Shown here: positions 44,929 through 59,250 of the stretch, piece by piece
Layout of the letters: each line of letters opens with the position of its first letter
Numbering within the stretch: position 1 is the first letter of the stretch
DNA from: Cocos nucifera
Taxonomy: Eukaryota > Streptophyta > Magnoliopsida > Arecales > Arecaceae
Assembly (NCBI GenBank): GCA_006176705.1
Contig: QRFJ01000302.1
Location: 1,178,001 to 1,242,000, forward strand
Length of the DNA: 64,000 nucleotides
Reading direction: 5' to 3'
Program-made: the position numbers and the translations under genes
Notes under the pieces: generated by a model
What the model saw: the letters and a program-made list of their open reading frames with translations, nothing else
Databases searched by the model: none
Told to the model about the DNA's origin: nothing

Positions 44929-47900
44929 TTATTTTAAGCTGTTAAAATCAAGTGGTTCCCTCAAGAACTTCTCCATTTGTTTTGCCCTTGTCTTGATCGA
45001 CATGTCAAATACTTTCTGCCCAAATTCAACAACCAATCCTCCAAGAATGCTGGGATCAATCTGCATAGCCAATAATAAATAAAGAAAAATAAGTTTTGTT
45101 ACGCTAACTTATTGACAATCATGTGAATCTCAAAGTCACCTGGCTATAGCAACTAACAATACAGAACAACAAAAATCAAATCACATTTAAACATAGAGAC
45201 AACTGACTCATCAGAAAGCCATAGAAATAAGAAGCTCAACAGCCACCAAGGTCATTTATCATCCAACATCAAAGGGGTAATGGCTGCCCCTTTTCTTTTT
45301 GAAGTGGTTGCTCCATTTAGGCTTTCATGGGAACAGTTTCAATGTCCAAGGCACATGCTTTTAAACCTTTAATTTTTTTTCTCTTAACATAAATAGACAG
45401 TAATTTCCTAAAATAATGTGCCACAATTTTCCTTAAGTAAATATGATAATTCACTATATCAGACAGTTTCAAAACAGGTTATGATCAAACATGCACAAAT
45501 AGGAGCAGAGCATACAATACAGGAAAACAATAAAAAAAATAAAATACTTAAAAAAGATTTTTTTTTCCCCTTTTTTTGGGGGAAAAAAGGTTGCAAGCAA
45601 AGAGGCTAAGCAACCCTTGAGGGAGGGGGGGATGATGTGTTTGCTTTTCAAACAGAAGTCCAATAAGTAATCTGTAAAACTCAAAAAGGCCAACTTGTTC
45701 AACAATTCAGTCAAGCAATTGCATTATGCAACAAATAAAATACCTTTTGTTCAATCTTAACAGTTTTGCCTTGTCCAAGAATGTCTTGCAATGTTTGCTT
45801 CAGTTCTTTTTCCTCTTCAGCAGGAAGTGGCTGGCAGCAAGATGTAGAAAACAATTAACTAACGTTTGAACTGCAATAAAGTATAGCTGAAGATACTACC
45901 AAAAGAATTTGAACCAATGGCAACCATGCTGTCAGGTTCACAATTAATAAATGACTGACTTGAAGGATCAGTGGAGAGATTTTTTTTCCAGTTCTTTTTG
46001 TTTAGTAACATATTACTGTCCATCTTAACCATCCCGGCAGGTCTAGCCTAGGCGATACAGTCTGGCCGGGAACCTATGATGATCCCCTTAACAACCATGA
46101 ATGACATGCCATGGGGCATCAAAGGAAAGCATAAATCCTTGGAGGAGGGAAGAACAAGAAGAAGACGAAAAAGGTATCAGGAAACAAAAACAACTTCACG
46201 ATATACAAGAGACAGGAAGATGAAGATGCTGAGTGGGAAGAAACCAAATTAGCCCCTACAAATTTTACACAACAGATTGACAAAAAGTAATAACAGACCA
46301 GCCAATCTCCAAAACTCAAAAAACAGAGAAATGAGTTGGGTTTACCCACAGCACAGTCTATCTCATCTCATAAACTGTTCCAAACTGCATTATGCGGCCA
46401 CATGTCACCGTCCACTCATAATGAGAGAATTTAGTGTCACCAAATATTTTAAGTAACTGAACTTCTACAGAAGTTTGGCCTAGTCCAGACAAAATGACAG
46501 TAAAGTGAACAATCAATCAGCATAGAATGAAGGAAAAATAGGTATAATCAATAATCAGCACAAAGTATGCTAAGCTGTCACATTCATGTAATGGTTGATG
46601 TTACATATGTCACATACTCCTATCCTGGTTTAGCTCAATTGGTCTGAACACACAGAAGTGCCAATCTGTTTATATCGTGCATGTCAATATTGCTCTTGAG
46701 AAAGGTACATGTCTCTGAAAAAGTCAAACTGGCAGGGGTGCAAGCCGGTCAGATAACCCAAAATTAGACATTAACTCAACCTACTCCTGATATCTAACTG
46801 ATGGGTTCTGGTATGGGCCCCAAGCTGTCCAATTAATTTAGGAACTGGGTAATGCAAAACTATACCCACATGAGCAACCATCCCATAAAAAATGAATACC
46901 CAGGCTCCTTGGTTAAAAGTTCCTGAGAAGGTTTGCAATTGATTATGGAGTTGTTGGTTGTGCCCCAAGGGTCAGGCCGAGCAACGATACCTAGGGCAAG
47001 GTTACAGGTACTCCTATAGTATAATCAGGGGTCAAAGCTGGTGTTCTACCAGAATTCAGTTACCATCTTAAGAATGAAGAGTTTCGGAGGGTCATTTCCG
47101 ATGTCTTCATGCAGTCAAAAGCCCCCTTCTCGACCTATGGTAGAGTGAAGTCGCCCCCAAGTGAGTTAGTGCTGGTGGGTGGAAAATGATCCAGGTGATC
47201 TGGCTGAATTCAATGAAGATTTGTGGACTGTGATTGGAAAGCAAAAGGTCTCTTGTCCATCTGGAATATGCTCTATTGGTTCAAGCTGAGCTCTATTCTT
47301 TTGGTTGGATTGTTTAGCAGGCAATGTATTCTCTATGAGGAGCATTCTATAAGTAGCAATGCATCTACCTGATCACAAGAGGCTTCTTCAAGGGGCTTGG
47401 CTTCTTGTGCTCACTTTGCTTAGAACCAATTTCACCTGCTGCTTGCCCATAATCTCCCATTTCCCACACAGTGACTCCACAACCAACGTCCTGACTGGCC
47501 TTAGTTTAAAAGAAGATAGAGATTTCACTATGATTTTTTTTTACCATAAAAAGTCCACTTCAGACAAATGGAGCAATAGAACAGCTAACTTTACTTTGAT
47601 CATCATTCTCAAAAAAAAAAAAAAAAAAAGAGGAAGACCTATCAAGATTGGCACGAAAAGTTACATTTTGCTTCATATATTTCCCTTTGTACACCTGCAG
47701 GAGCAAGACCCTTCCCTCTGTTCAGAACAGAAGCCATTTTGTCCATTGAGTTGGAGATTACCCCACAACATCTAACATTGGAACATGAGCAATGTGAGGA
47801 TCAAAAGAATGACAATAGGTTGTCACATATGGAAGGAAAGAGGCATTGAATCATTCACAGAGTTACCAACACCAGATCACGAGACTTTGCTTAACCCTAC

Positions 47901-50900
47901 CAAACTCAACAGGTAAAGATGGACAGGCCCAACTCTAACTAGAGCTTGAACTAAACCTAATTGCCAGAAAGAAACTGATAAAGCTAGATCAAATCTATGT
48001 ACAAATGCAACATGATATAACCATCCAAATTTTGATTTGAGAGAAGCTAGGCAGGTCTTCCCGTGCCATAGGTTCCTAGGGCCAAAAAACTCGGGAAGAG
48101 AGAAACCTTAGCTCATCCAGTTTCCCATCTAAAATTTTGATGTATTCCAACCATACTCCCCTCTAGCCCTCCCTACTACAGTTCTGCCTGCCCCAAAGAT
48201 CAGGTTATCTTTTCTATTTTATCTTCTCCTTTCTCTCCCTCTCTTCCAAACCTCTAAATCCTCTCAAATTCTTGACTAATAATCCATGCTTCAAGTTATA
48301 TGTTGCTCCAACCAGTCAATATATTAAAAAGCGAAATTGATAAGCCATGATGGGTAGATGGATTCTTCTCTCTTTAAAAAGGGAAAAAAAAAAGAAGTGG
48401 ATGGATGGGTTGGAAGCCAATGTATCCAAGTGATTCAGACCCTCATCATTCCAAGATTCACTGGAGACTTCTACCTACTGAAACTTCAAATAACCATATT
48501 TGCATCATCATCTTTATCCTGAATCCTTTGTTGCATATGCATTTGGCTTCTCATTTAAACTCTACTTGTTGCAGTTTAATTACTCATTCAATCATGCTTC
48601 AAAAAAACCATTCAATTAGAATATTTATAGCCCGGGATCAACTTATCAAATTAAAAAAAATAACTCATTCTTGCAGTGCTCCCAAACAAATGTTGCCTTG
48701 TATAAATTTCCATAGACCAAAAAATTACATAAAAAAGTAGCTCAAAACATTAAGAAAAAGGGTCCTCAGCTTCTAATTAATCTTTCTTGGAGACTTTGAA
48801 AGCATGTAAAAGATATCAGTTGATCACTAATAAACCCAAAAGATGCAACAATAGAACTACAAGATAGGAAAAGATGAAGGGTTCCCCATGTCCAACTCAG
48901 CTAGCAAGATGAGATGGGATGGTGGCGGTGGTTTGAGTGAGGAGGAGGCATGAGAGTGGGGATCAGTTTATCATGGTTAGGTGAGAAAGAGCAGGAAGAA
49001 AAAAATGGTGACGGAGGAGGAAAGGACAGACAGAGACAGTGCAAGCATAGTTCTGGAAGTTGAGACTCCTTGGAAACATAATCCATGTAGACCGTTCAGT
49101 TCTAGCATAGAAGTGGGGCATGGGAAAGTAAGCATGGCTGCCTAACTTTTTCCTTTTGATTTTGATACCATGAATCATGTTGAGTTTTGACATCTGTGTG
49201 CATCCTACACATGCATAATTGTTTGATACCATGTTTACAAGCTAAGTTTTGAAAAATATATTCATGTGAGCAGCAGCCCAAGCCATATGAGAACACTTGA
49301 AGATACATTCCGAAAAGAAAAACAACTGATTGCAATTACAGACAATTTAATAGCATAACAGATGAGAAAACCCTCATGCATATATAGATATGTTTGTGTA
49401 TATTCATAGAAATAGCTTCATGGATTCATAAGAATTAGCTTAGAAGCACATATTTTTGTTGGACACCTTGTAGCAATAAGCAGCTGTACTAGTGGTGGAA
49501 AAAGGCCAAGATGAAAAGACATTTTCAGTCAAAATGCATGGGATTTCTTGATTTTCGTAATTTTTCTTATAAGCAAGAAGTATTATACCAATAACAAATA
49601 AGCTCTAGACATATAATCACATATTTCACCACAATGTGAGTGTCAGTCAGAGAGTGTGTTATTCAAACCAACAATGGCTTGCTAAATAAAGGGTGAAGGA
49701 CATGCTTTATCCACTGACTCATTTTCACCTACAGTCTGATCATTTCTCTTTTTCCAAGGTAAGTGAACTCCACATTAGCTATCATACATATAAACAGTGC
49801 ATAAACTAAGAAGGTGAACTTACAATAACAGTTGTGACGATAACTTTCTCTTCACCCCTGTGTGCCATTGCCAATTCAGAGAATCTCTTACAAATACGCT
49901 CTATGTGTCTAAGTCTCCCATTATCAGCCAAGACAGCTAGTAAATATCAAAACAATGAAATCAAAAACAGAATATCAAAATAATGATGTCACAGAAAGTT
50001 AATGCAATTGTGATGATAAATCATAAGGCAACAAGTAAAACTATATGCTTGGATGCCCATGAATTTTAGGGGTATATCCATCCAGCTGACAGATACGATA
50101 TTCTACATGATAAAATAAATACCTCAAAGATGATATGAGCATAATAAGATGCCGACATTACTCATAAGGATATGCAGAATAAGAATGTAAAATAAATAAG
50201 AACATGTATATTACCTACCTATGCATAAAAGAAATATAGATCACTAGAACGATAATGGTATAGAGAAACTCATAACGGAGAAAAGCATTTGTATTTGTAA
50301 AGTGCTCCAGAAATGACACATGGCAAAAGGAAGCGGGTAATAAAAAGCCTATACATGTAACCTGTAAGAAGGCATTTAGCAAAAGGGAAATGGAATGTTA
50401 CATGACCATGGGTGGTCCATTACAAAAAGGCAAGTTATTGTATATGATAAGATCTTTTGAGCATACAGGCTCAAAAGGTATAAATTTTAGATAAAAGCAT
50501 CCAACAGTTGCAACGGATCATGGTATACTGTATACCCTTCAGCCATGCTCTAATAACCCAAACCCCTTCATTTACCCAATTGTTTAACAAGAACTCTTAT
50601 CAGGCCAGAATAAATTGATCGAGCAGATATATTCGCAAGTACTGCATGCAATCAATTAACACTTTCATGCATTTCGGAAAAAAATTATAGTCAATAGTTA
50701 GCTGCCTATCATGGTTTTGAGAAATAGTTTAAGCTTTCCATTAGTTCAGGCAGACAATTTATGAGAAACTATAAGACACATCAATAGAATATCATACAAT
50801 ACCTAAACACATGCACTGGCTTTGTGCCACCCTCAAAATAAGTAGGCACCGATACAAAATACCAAAAATATATAAAAACTCATCCAAATATTTTTTTTCT

Positions 50901-53900
50901 GGATGAAAAATACACGTCCACCATGATACCTATATGCTGTACACAAAATGTCAGATGTTAGACTTGTAGCAACACATAATTTATAGCTGTCCAGGTAATG
51001 TCATCCAAGTGTGCAAAATTAATGCATCCTTGTAGCATAACACCAGTGAAATAAGCATATCTTGTGCTGTAGTTTCTTTCTGTGGCCCACAAATATCAAA
51101 GACATTTGCATCCTATATCCCAAATAGTCTACAGAAAAAGTAATTTCAAAAAAGGCATACTAATTTAGGACATACCCAAGAAATTCTTAGTGACATCTGA
51201 AAAACCAGCTTCAGAAAATAGTTCTTTTACGGCCTTTACCCTAGTCTCCCTAGGTACTGACAAATCCTTGATGAACTGTGAAAACAGAGGGCTCTTCTTG
51301 GAAGCCTCGACAATGTCCAGAATCTCAGATTCAACCTTGTCCAGCATATTTGCTTTGGAGGCTGCAAGAAACAGAGCAGATGCATAGTTTCCTGAACCCC
51401 CAAACAATGATAGTGGCACCTGTAATTGAATCAGAAAATCAAGAACTGAAATTTACAAGAAAAGAAAACTAGTCAAAACCATCCAAAATCATCAGACTAT
51501 AAAAGTTCAGACTATAATTCAAATTCACATATTTCTGTTCTTTTGATATATTCTTGTAATTTGGGTGATCAATTCTTGTCAGTCTGAAATCACGAAATGT
51601 GGCTGATTAATTATTGTTATTGCATTTTGCAGTTCTAATAATGATTGACTCTACCTCTTTGTCATTCAGCAAATTAAAGCAGCATTGTTGCTCCAAGAAA
51701 GAACAGTTTTAAATGGCCTCAACTTCTCAGAAACAAGGCATGAAGTCTTATGAGTTAACTTGAAACTAAATAACTCAAAGCACTAGCATGAGCAAAGTGT
51801 GATGCATTCATACTCATGTCAGCAATTCCAGGTTACTATCAGTTATTCTTGGAAAGGAAAAGCTAAAAAGATTAATTTTTGGAGACTTTTGTTCTCAGTT
51901 ACAAAGGGACAGTCTAGGCACTTTCACATCCCAACTCTATGAAAGCTGCATCCGTCAGCTCCTGCACCAAAGTCCACTTTCGCACTCACCCTTGTTTTGA
52001 GCAGATGACAGAAGTGGTAGACTGTACCCTTAAAGAACCTTTATTAATCCACCATATCACATATTCTCCAGAGCACTGATATACCCTTCAATACCGTGCT
52101 TCAATGTGAAGTCAAGAATTCATCTATGGTACATAACACTTGGAGGATAGTAAATTGGTTATTGTTCACAACAATGTCCAGCAACCATATACTGTAGTCA
52201 AAGAGTTCAATCATAAATAACCAATCTGAAAGTTCTGATAATTGGGGGAAATGTATTTGACAGCATTGATTTCTTTTAGCACGCATGAGGAAAGCAAGTC
52301 AAATGCTTTACCATGCAGGTCTGAGATGGAAAGCCATGAAACATCAGCAATAATATTCTCAATGTCCAAGTCAATTTGACAAGAAAGTAATTGAGTTGAT
52401 TTGACAAGAAAGTAATCGATCTAGTTCATGGACCTTTTCACTCTTCAAAAACATGATGACCCTCTGAATCCCAATCCTAATAGAAATGCCTGAACAGCTG
52501 CTTCTTATTCATCTGAAAGAAGCTGAGACCAAATTAACCATATCTTGCCAACCCTCTTATCTTCATTAAGATTCTTATAATAGTTTACCCAAATGCAACA
52601 AGAGTTATCAACATTTCTCTCATTGTTTTAGTTTGTTTAGCTCATTAGCTCTTTTATAGGCTTCTTCCATCATATGAACAAGTGGTACATTACCCCCTTC
52701 CATCAACCAGAAATCACGAACTTTTATTTAAATTAGATCATTTCCAATCTTTAAATTTCAGAATATTTAGGAAATTGTACATCAATCTTCTTTCATCTGA
52801 AAGAGTCATAGCCAAGATATCCTATGTTTCTGAGCAACATCAGAATCCTTTCATATAAATTCTGATACTATTTTCTAACAATTATGGATTCACAAGAAAT
52901 GACTTCAATGCATCAGCATCAACTGGAAATAATTGCCAGAAGAACTTGACAAGCTCTTCAAAATTTTCCATCTACGTTGAAATGGAAACAAAGAAGGCCT
53001 TCATCAAGGTAATATCCTACAAAAGAATGTCTTGGTACATATATTAAGTATAAAGCTTGCAGCTTCCCCAGCAGGGATGTTCTATATTGCTACATTTAAA
53101 ACCACTGCCTCAGGGGAAATGTTTTGGAGAAAAAAAAAAAAAATCACTTGTTTGGTTTGGTGACACAAGGTATGGAGTTTTTTTTTTTTTTTTTCATTTC
53201 ATTGACACATATTTGGATATGATAGACTTTGATCTGGTTATTGCAGATTAAAATCTAACTTTGATCAAAATCCAAGTTTGATTCATAACTTCAAGATGGC
53301 CTAGCAAATCATATGTTGAATTTGGGCTGGGCCCACACGAACCCATTTTTTTATGAAAACAATGTAGGTGTTTCACTTAAGAATAAACCAAAAGTTGCGG
53401 TTTGGCTATGCTCTATAACTAGCTTCTCGGAGAAAGAATGTAGCCGGCTTTGAGGCCGTGACTGCACCCATGGCATGATGTTTTAAGATCAGTCCAGCTT
53501 TTTGACTTCTGCATTTGCAAGAAGCATTTTCATTGAAGGTTACCAAGCACATCACTTTCAATACGTGCTTGCTTTTTTCAAGCAATGCCTAACACAACCT
53601 TACTCTTTTAGCTAAAGTACCAATCCTTAACTCACAAAAAACCATCAAATATGTTCCAAAACTCTGCAAATGCTCATCCTGGAGATTAGAATACCCTGAG
53701 CATCTCCTTCTGTGTTTGTGTGCGTGTTGCTGTTGTTGCTGCTGCAAAGACATGCCTCCTGATGATACTGCTTCATAACTCTTTGGTTACTTCTTGCAAA
53801 TATCATTTTGCCAGTACTTCTGGAGTCAATGCAACATTTCTTGAATGGACTCAACATTTGGACAAGAATAGAACACAAAGGTGATGATACTGGTTAAAAA

Positions 53901-54715
53901 GGAGTTATGTTTGTATGTATGTATATTATCTACAAGACGAGGTCCCAAATAATTCTATCAGTATATTAAGTCAGAAAAAAACAATTCAATCCATGAAACA
54001 GGTTTTATACACGTTCTTTTGTAAAGTAAACACACGCACATACCAGAAAATTTGATTAGAAAGCTTAACAAAAGTATTTCCTGTACTTCAATCTTAGAAT
54101 ATCAGGGATGTCCTGAGGAATCTCCTCTACCTTAACGTTAGCTTCGCTTGACTTTGGCTGAGTCGCAAAATTCCTCAAACACTGTAACAGAGGAATGTCA
54201 TACAGTCAAATTCCACCACACATAACAGAATAAAGGCATCTCAGATCCCAAAATATTCTATCAAATCGTACTTATAAACCTTCAAATTTCAGAACGAAAG
54301 AAGCAATAAAATGATGCGTAATAATCTCAAAGCCAAGAGTAAATCAAAGACAAATTTCTTTCAGGATTCAAGAACAACAAGAATAAACAAATTCAAATAA
54401 ATTACAAACGGACCTAAAACATAGAAAACTTTTTGATCAGATGATGACGATTCCAAAAAAATAAAAAACGAAAGAAAGAATTTTTTTTTAAAAAAAAGAG
54501 CCAGATGAAAGCACACATTGAGAAGGGGAAAAAATGAAGAGAGAAAAAAAAAAAAAAGCGATCAAAACCCTAGCGGCTTGATTCACCAGGGAGGTGGTGA
54601 TGGTAGGGTTTCCGAAGCCTCGATCGCCGACGGATCGAAGGGGTAGGGCGGATTCAGCTCTGAGGATCTGGTGGAAGACAGAGAAGCTGGATCTGAGACG
54701 CCCCGATATCGCCAT
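44929..54715 (-). CDS. ATP5: ATP synthase subunit O (OSCP), mitochondrial
   Basis: OSCP joins the F1 head to the peripheral stalk of mitochondrial ATP synthase; it is homologous to the bacterial and chloroplast delta subunit. Exons on minus are 54715-54569, 54181-54131, 51419-51176, 49936-49824, 45830-45744 and 45060-44929 (774 nt, 257 residues, all phases closing). Exon 1 is an Arg/Ser-rich import presequence (MAISGRLRSSFSVFHQILRA). The core includes VPLSLFGGSGNYASALFLAA, VTKNFLAVLADNGRL, FSELAMAHRGEEKVIVTTVI, LPAEEEKELKQTLQDILGQG and IDPSILGGLVVEFGQKVFDM, ending DFNSLK, as in plant OSCPs. Exon 2 could also end at a GTTAAG donor two codons earlier; the GTAGAG donor gives the family-typical junction NVK|VPL. 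The exon 1 donor is the plainer AGG|GTTTTG. Introns of 2.8 and 4.0 kb make the gene about 9.8 kb. Confidence 0.95.
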
Positions 54716-54820
54716 TTGGAGACCCTTACTTCTCGCGTCTGTCGCAGCGGGCGGCGAGGGGAAAAGAAATGAGGAGGGAGAGCGAGCGCCGGAGGTCAGG
54801 AGAAGACAACGATGGCTGCT

Positions 54821-54828
54821 CTTTTATA
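54821..54828 (-). promoter_or_regulatory. TATA box of the OSCP gene
   Basis: CCTATAAAAGAGC on the minus strand, about 106 bases before the ATG, giving a short 5' UTR. Confidence 0.6.
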
Positions 54829-55080
54829 GGTAAAGAATTTCCACGTGGCAACTTTCTAATCGGCCCCTATCGTGCCTCGGCTGATCTGTTCCAGGAGAAA
54901 ACGGTGACATGTTTATGGGACCATTACATATGACATGTTTATGGGACACATGACACGTGGCGATTTACGGAGTGCCACATTCGTTTCCCTGGTACACCAG
55001 CTTCAGCGGGCTGGGAGCCGACTCTCAGTCTCACCCAGACCAAATCATAAACCGGTTTTGGTCATGTTGTTTCATAAGAC

Positions 55081-55306
55081 GTTTGGATGTTTAGCAGAGT
55101 CTAGTTAAGAAGCATTTAATGCTTCTTAAAAATAATAAAATATATTAATTAAAATAATATTAAAAATAAAAATATTTTTTTATAAAAATAATATATTTAA
55201 TATATTCTTCATAATAATTTTTATCTTTAATATCATCTTGATCTATGTATTTTGCTATTTTTAAGGAGTATTAAATGCTTCTTAACGAGTATCCTAAGGG
55301 CACTCA
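55081..55306. mobile_element. MITE-like inverted-repeat element
   Basis: The left arm TAGTTAAGAAGCATTTAATG (about 55104) is the inverted counterpart of CATTAAATGCTTCTTAACG-like sequence near 55269-55286, with outer bases continuing the pairing less well. The centre is extremely AT-rich. About 225 bases, no coding capacity. Target duplication not resolved. Confidence 0.5.
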
Positions 55307-56479
55307 TTAGCAAAATCTTATTTATAATTATTAGCACTCGGGCATGAGAAATACATACTTAAAAAATAAATAATATAAAAATTTAAATATAATATTATAA
55401 TAATTCATTTTTTAAAAAAAAAATAGAGGAGTCTTTTTTTCTGAACAACTCCCAATCAAAGTTAAAAATCCTCCATGAAACTCCTTTCCTTCGACCCTAT
55501 TTAAAGGGGAAGATCTTCCCTCTTCTTTCCATCAAGATTCGAGATCCAAACCTATGAAAATCGTCAGGAATTTTGCACGAGGGCTATTATCATGTTCATC
55601 GAAAATCGCATTCGCGCATTATCGAAAAAGCTAAGTAAGACTTAAGATTTTTAGATTGATCTTTTTTTCTTATTTTCTCAAACTAGCAAGCTTCAATTTT
55701 AGCTCGATAATCTCCAAAAAAAAAAGATAAAAGATTCTCCTATTTTTCTGTGGCTACTTTTGAATTTTTTTTGGTCACCAGATCAGGTCGGCTATTGTTA
55801 CCGTGGCCTTCTCCTCTGATCACAGCTATTGTCGATAGGGAGGAGGACCTCCTTTGCCTCGAGAATGAGGGGACAAAGAGTCCTCAGTCTTCTCAGTCCC
55901 CTGTTCTATTAAGAAAAGAGAGAACGCAGGTCCTATATTTTATCGTGGAAGAAGAAGAAAGAAAAAAAAAAGAAAAAAAGAGAAAGAAAATTTTCTCTCC
56001 TCTCTCTCCCCCTTCTCTTGGCTTGTGCTTCTCACTTTCTCTAAAAAAAATTTACTTTCTCTCTCTAAAATTTTTTCTTTCTAGAGATTTTATAAATCAT
56101 GAAAAGATTCAGGTGTCTTAGAAAGTTTGGATTTACTAGTTAATCCTAGGAAGGGATCTTGAACCTACAGTATTAGGCCTGTTTATTCATAATTTTTTTC
56201 ATATCTGATTTTTATGTTTAATCTTAATTATATAAAAATATGATTATTTGCATAAGATGTCAAGCGAAACACCTTACTTTTGAGTCCGTAGATCCAGAAG
56301 ATCATCAATTTCTATGTTGAATCCATCATCAGTAAAAATAAGGGTCCTTCAATACAATCATCTACATATTTATGCAAATTTATCTGGATAATTGATGTAT
56401 ATTTTATATCTATCAATATATATTACTTGAATCATGTTAATTGGTGTTTAATGATTGTTGAGAAAGAAAAAATATGATA

Positions 56480-57060
56480 ATTAATGGGATGGGCGGCATC
56501 TAGGTTAGCCGATCATGCAAAAAATATGGTGTATATGTCGGATCAGTCTTGGATTGAGATACGGCTTGGCCTACTATGGGCTGGAGCATGATTGTGACTA
56601 ATCTAATGTCAAAAATTAAATTATATTTTTAATAATATGGATGGAGCATGGGCAATGTTTGGACTGTTCAGCCATACAAGAAACATGGTGTATATATTGG
56701 GTCAGCCTCGAGCTAGGGTGCAGTATGTGTTTGGCCTGCCACAGGCTAGAGCACGGTTGTAATTAATTCAACACTGGAAAGATAAATATAAAGCATGAGA
56801 AAGGGGAGCATGTAGACTAATCGGTCATGTATAAAATGTAGCGTATGTTTTGGCTTGCCATGGGCTGGAGCATGGTTGTTACTAGGTTCAATACCGAAGT
56901 CAATCAAGATGATAAACTATATTTAACTAATGGATATTTAGACTAATTGGCACGTGTGAAATATGGTATTGTGATGTTAGCCATGGGTTGAGATATGGTT
57001 ACCAGCCATGGATGGAAACTTGGTAGCCTACCACAAACTAAAGAGTGAGTGGGTCTAGTG
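56480..57060. repeat. Degenerate tandem array, about four units
   Basis: Units share (C/G)ATG-AAAATATGGTGTATAT and a GCCTACTATGGGCTGGAGCA-like block, starting near 56488, 56639, 56806 and 56929. Spacing is irregular (about 120-170 bases). Function unknown. Confidence 0.65.
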
Positions 57061-58854
57061 CAGTATCGAAATGATAATGTTCTTTAGCTCAGATTTATGT
57101 TAATCAATAAATAATAAGTAATTTTATTAAATTAATATTGTTAGAATTGTTGATTGGTGATATGTGATATGTTTAATGAAATTGTTTATGATAATATTAT
57201 TCAATTATCGGATTGATGATTTATAAATCGGATTATTTTCTTATCAGTTATATATATTTATTTAAAGATATTTTATACTCATGTTGGTGTAAGTAGACTG
57301 TAAAGCTTATAACCCTTCTTTTCTTTTTTTTTTAGATTTGTAGGATGCTTAGTTTTAATCGGATTGGGTGTAGAGTTTCAAGCAATGGAGTTTTTAGTTA
57401 GTTCGTCAGTTGATTTCTGATACCAAATAAATATCTCAATTTTATGAACAAAGAAGAATTTGTTTGATTTGATAAATATAATTAAAATTTTATAATCATT
57501 TTCATAGATTTGTTAATTTATTATTTAGGCCTTACATATTCTTTAAAATTTATCCTATAGAACATACGGCCATCATGTATCCGATCTGGATGCTAGGTTC
57601 GGAACGTGACAAATATACAAATATAAAATAAAATAATAATATTTTTATCTATTTATAGGTTTTTTATACTTTTGTTTGTTTTATTTATTATTATAAATAT
57701 TTTAATTAGATTTTTACTTATTCATTGATAATTCATATATATATACACACACACACATACATACATACTCTCATATTTTCACAAGATAGTAGTGAGAGAA
57801 TAAAAGACAAATTTTTTTTTGGATGATCTCGCTAAAAGAAAATACTTGTCATTTTATTGTTTATTTACATTTCATCCTTCTGATTTTTTCTTCTTTTTTA
57901 TATTTTATCATAATTTCATTTGGCATTACTCTTTCCTTGCATGTTTTCAATGTTGTTGCAAATTTTCTTATCAAGCAGAAGTTAATTTTTTATTTATTGT
58001 TATTAATTATAATTAGACAAAATATCTCTATTTTTAATATTGAGATTTAATTTTGTTTCCTTATTTGTATAAGTGAGGGTTGCATAGGTAATCAGAAAAA
58101 AAATGGTAGACAAGCATTTTCAATATCATAAAATGATAGACGAAATATAAAAGAAATACTTTGGATATAAAAACTCATATTTTTAATATAATAGGGAGTA
58201 TAGGTAATTGTTCTCTTTTATTATTACTAGCATTTAGACATGTACAACAAATATTTTTAAAAATAATAGATTATGTAAATAAATATCATTTTATATTTTT
58301 TTTAGCTATATCTAATTGTAATATAGTTAAAAGCTTTGAAAAATATAACCTACTTTGCACACTCCTCTCCCCTTCTATAATGCAATATACCCATAATAAG
58401 GATTATGAACCATCATAAAGCACGATAATCACTATTTGGCCAAATCATCAACTATTGATTTAGGTCTTTTTTTTCTTTAATCATTGACTCAATAAATGTT
58501 AATTTTCTAGATGATACAAAAATTTGAGATAAAAGATATTCTATTTAGATGATAGGGGAAATATTAAAACCGTTTATTAGTTCAAATTGTGTGGAAACCA
58601 AAAACTAATAGTCAAATAATGATTACTATTTCAAATTCCAAAGAGGTATGTATTTTATATCCATTGCTAAAATAGAGCCTTATTTCCACTTTTAATCCGT
58701 CATGTGTTAAGCAGTTAGTATAACACAAATCTATCATGCATTCAAAGTTTCTTATATGGCAAGTCTGAAGTGAGGACCTAAATCATACTGCTAGCTTAAT
58801 GGCTAAATCTATATCTATAAACTTATTATCACTACTATAAAAATAATTTATGAC

Positions 58855-59166
58855 AGCGTTTACTATGATAACAATTTTTGAAACTACTGTCATAGCACCT
58901 ACGGCAGTGATTTTCATTAACCGCTGCTATATGTCGGATCTATAGCAGCGATTTTTATAACCGCTATTATAGGTCCGACATATAGCAGCGGTTAACGAAA
59001 ATCGCTATCATAAGTCGGACCTATAGCAGCGATTATAAAAAATCGCTGCCATAGGTTGACCTATGGCAGGGTTCATTATAATCGCTATCATAAGTCAGAC
59101 CTATAGCAGTGGTTAGTAGGAACCATTGCTATAATTTGATTTATGACAGCGGTTAATTATAACCGC

Positions 59167-59172
<6 letters not shown>
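58855..59172. repeat. Left subterminal palindromic repeats
   Basis: Many copies of CTATGGCAGCGGTT and its complement AACCGCTGCCATAG, with variants, in both orientations. They are the likely binding sites of the element-encoded DNA-binding protein. They resume at 60208-60318, after the inverted repeat. Confidence 0.85.

Positions 59173-59244
<72 letters not shown>
59171..59244. repeat. (TA)n microsatellite, ~37 units
   Basis: About 74 bases of pure alternating TA between the subterminal repeats and the large inverted repeat. Confidence 0.97.

Positions 59245-59250
<6 letters not shown>

Larger units (their letters stand above)
54840..58829. other. Intergenic region upstream of OSCP
   Basis: No gene recognised. 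Contains a MITE-like inverted repeat (55081-55306), a TATA-like CTATTTAAAG (about 55498) ahead of a pyrimidine-rich leader-like stretch, a degenerate tandem array (56480-57060), and GGTTCGGAACGTGACA (about 57597-57611), which resembles the end of some plant LTRs. The rest is AT-rich. Confidence 0.5.

Noticed and set aside
46620..46690. tRNA-like GGTTTAGCTCAATTGGTCTGA
   Set aside because: Only an A-box-like stretch. No matching cloverleaf, anticodon arm or T-arm could be drawn.
47359..49335. Short frames on both strands within 47-49 kb
   Set aside because: They lie in the 4 kb OSCP intron, are short and have no family features.
54054..54130. Longer exon 2 of OSCP reading on to EEIPQDIPDI
   Set aside because: No donor in the needed phase exists there. 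The GTAGAG donor after NVK joins exon 3 in phase and gives the family-typical junction.
58855..59172. Regular palindromic repeats suggesting a CRISPR array
   Set aside because: Units are irregularly spaced, occur in both orientations, lack unique spacers of fixed length, and sit at the ends of a CACTA element in a plant genome.
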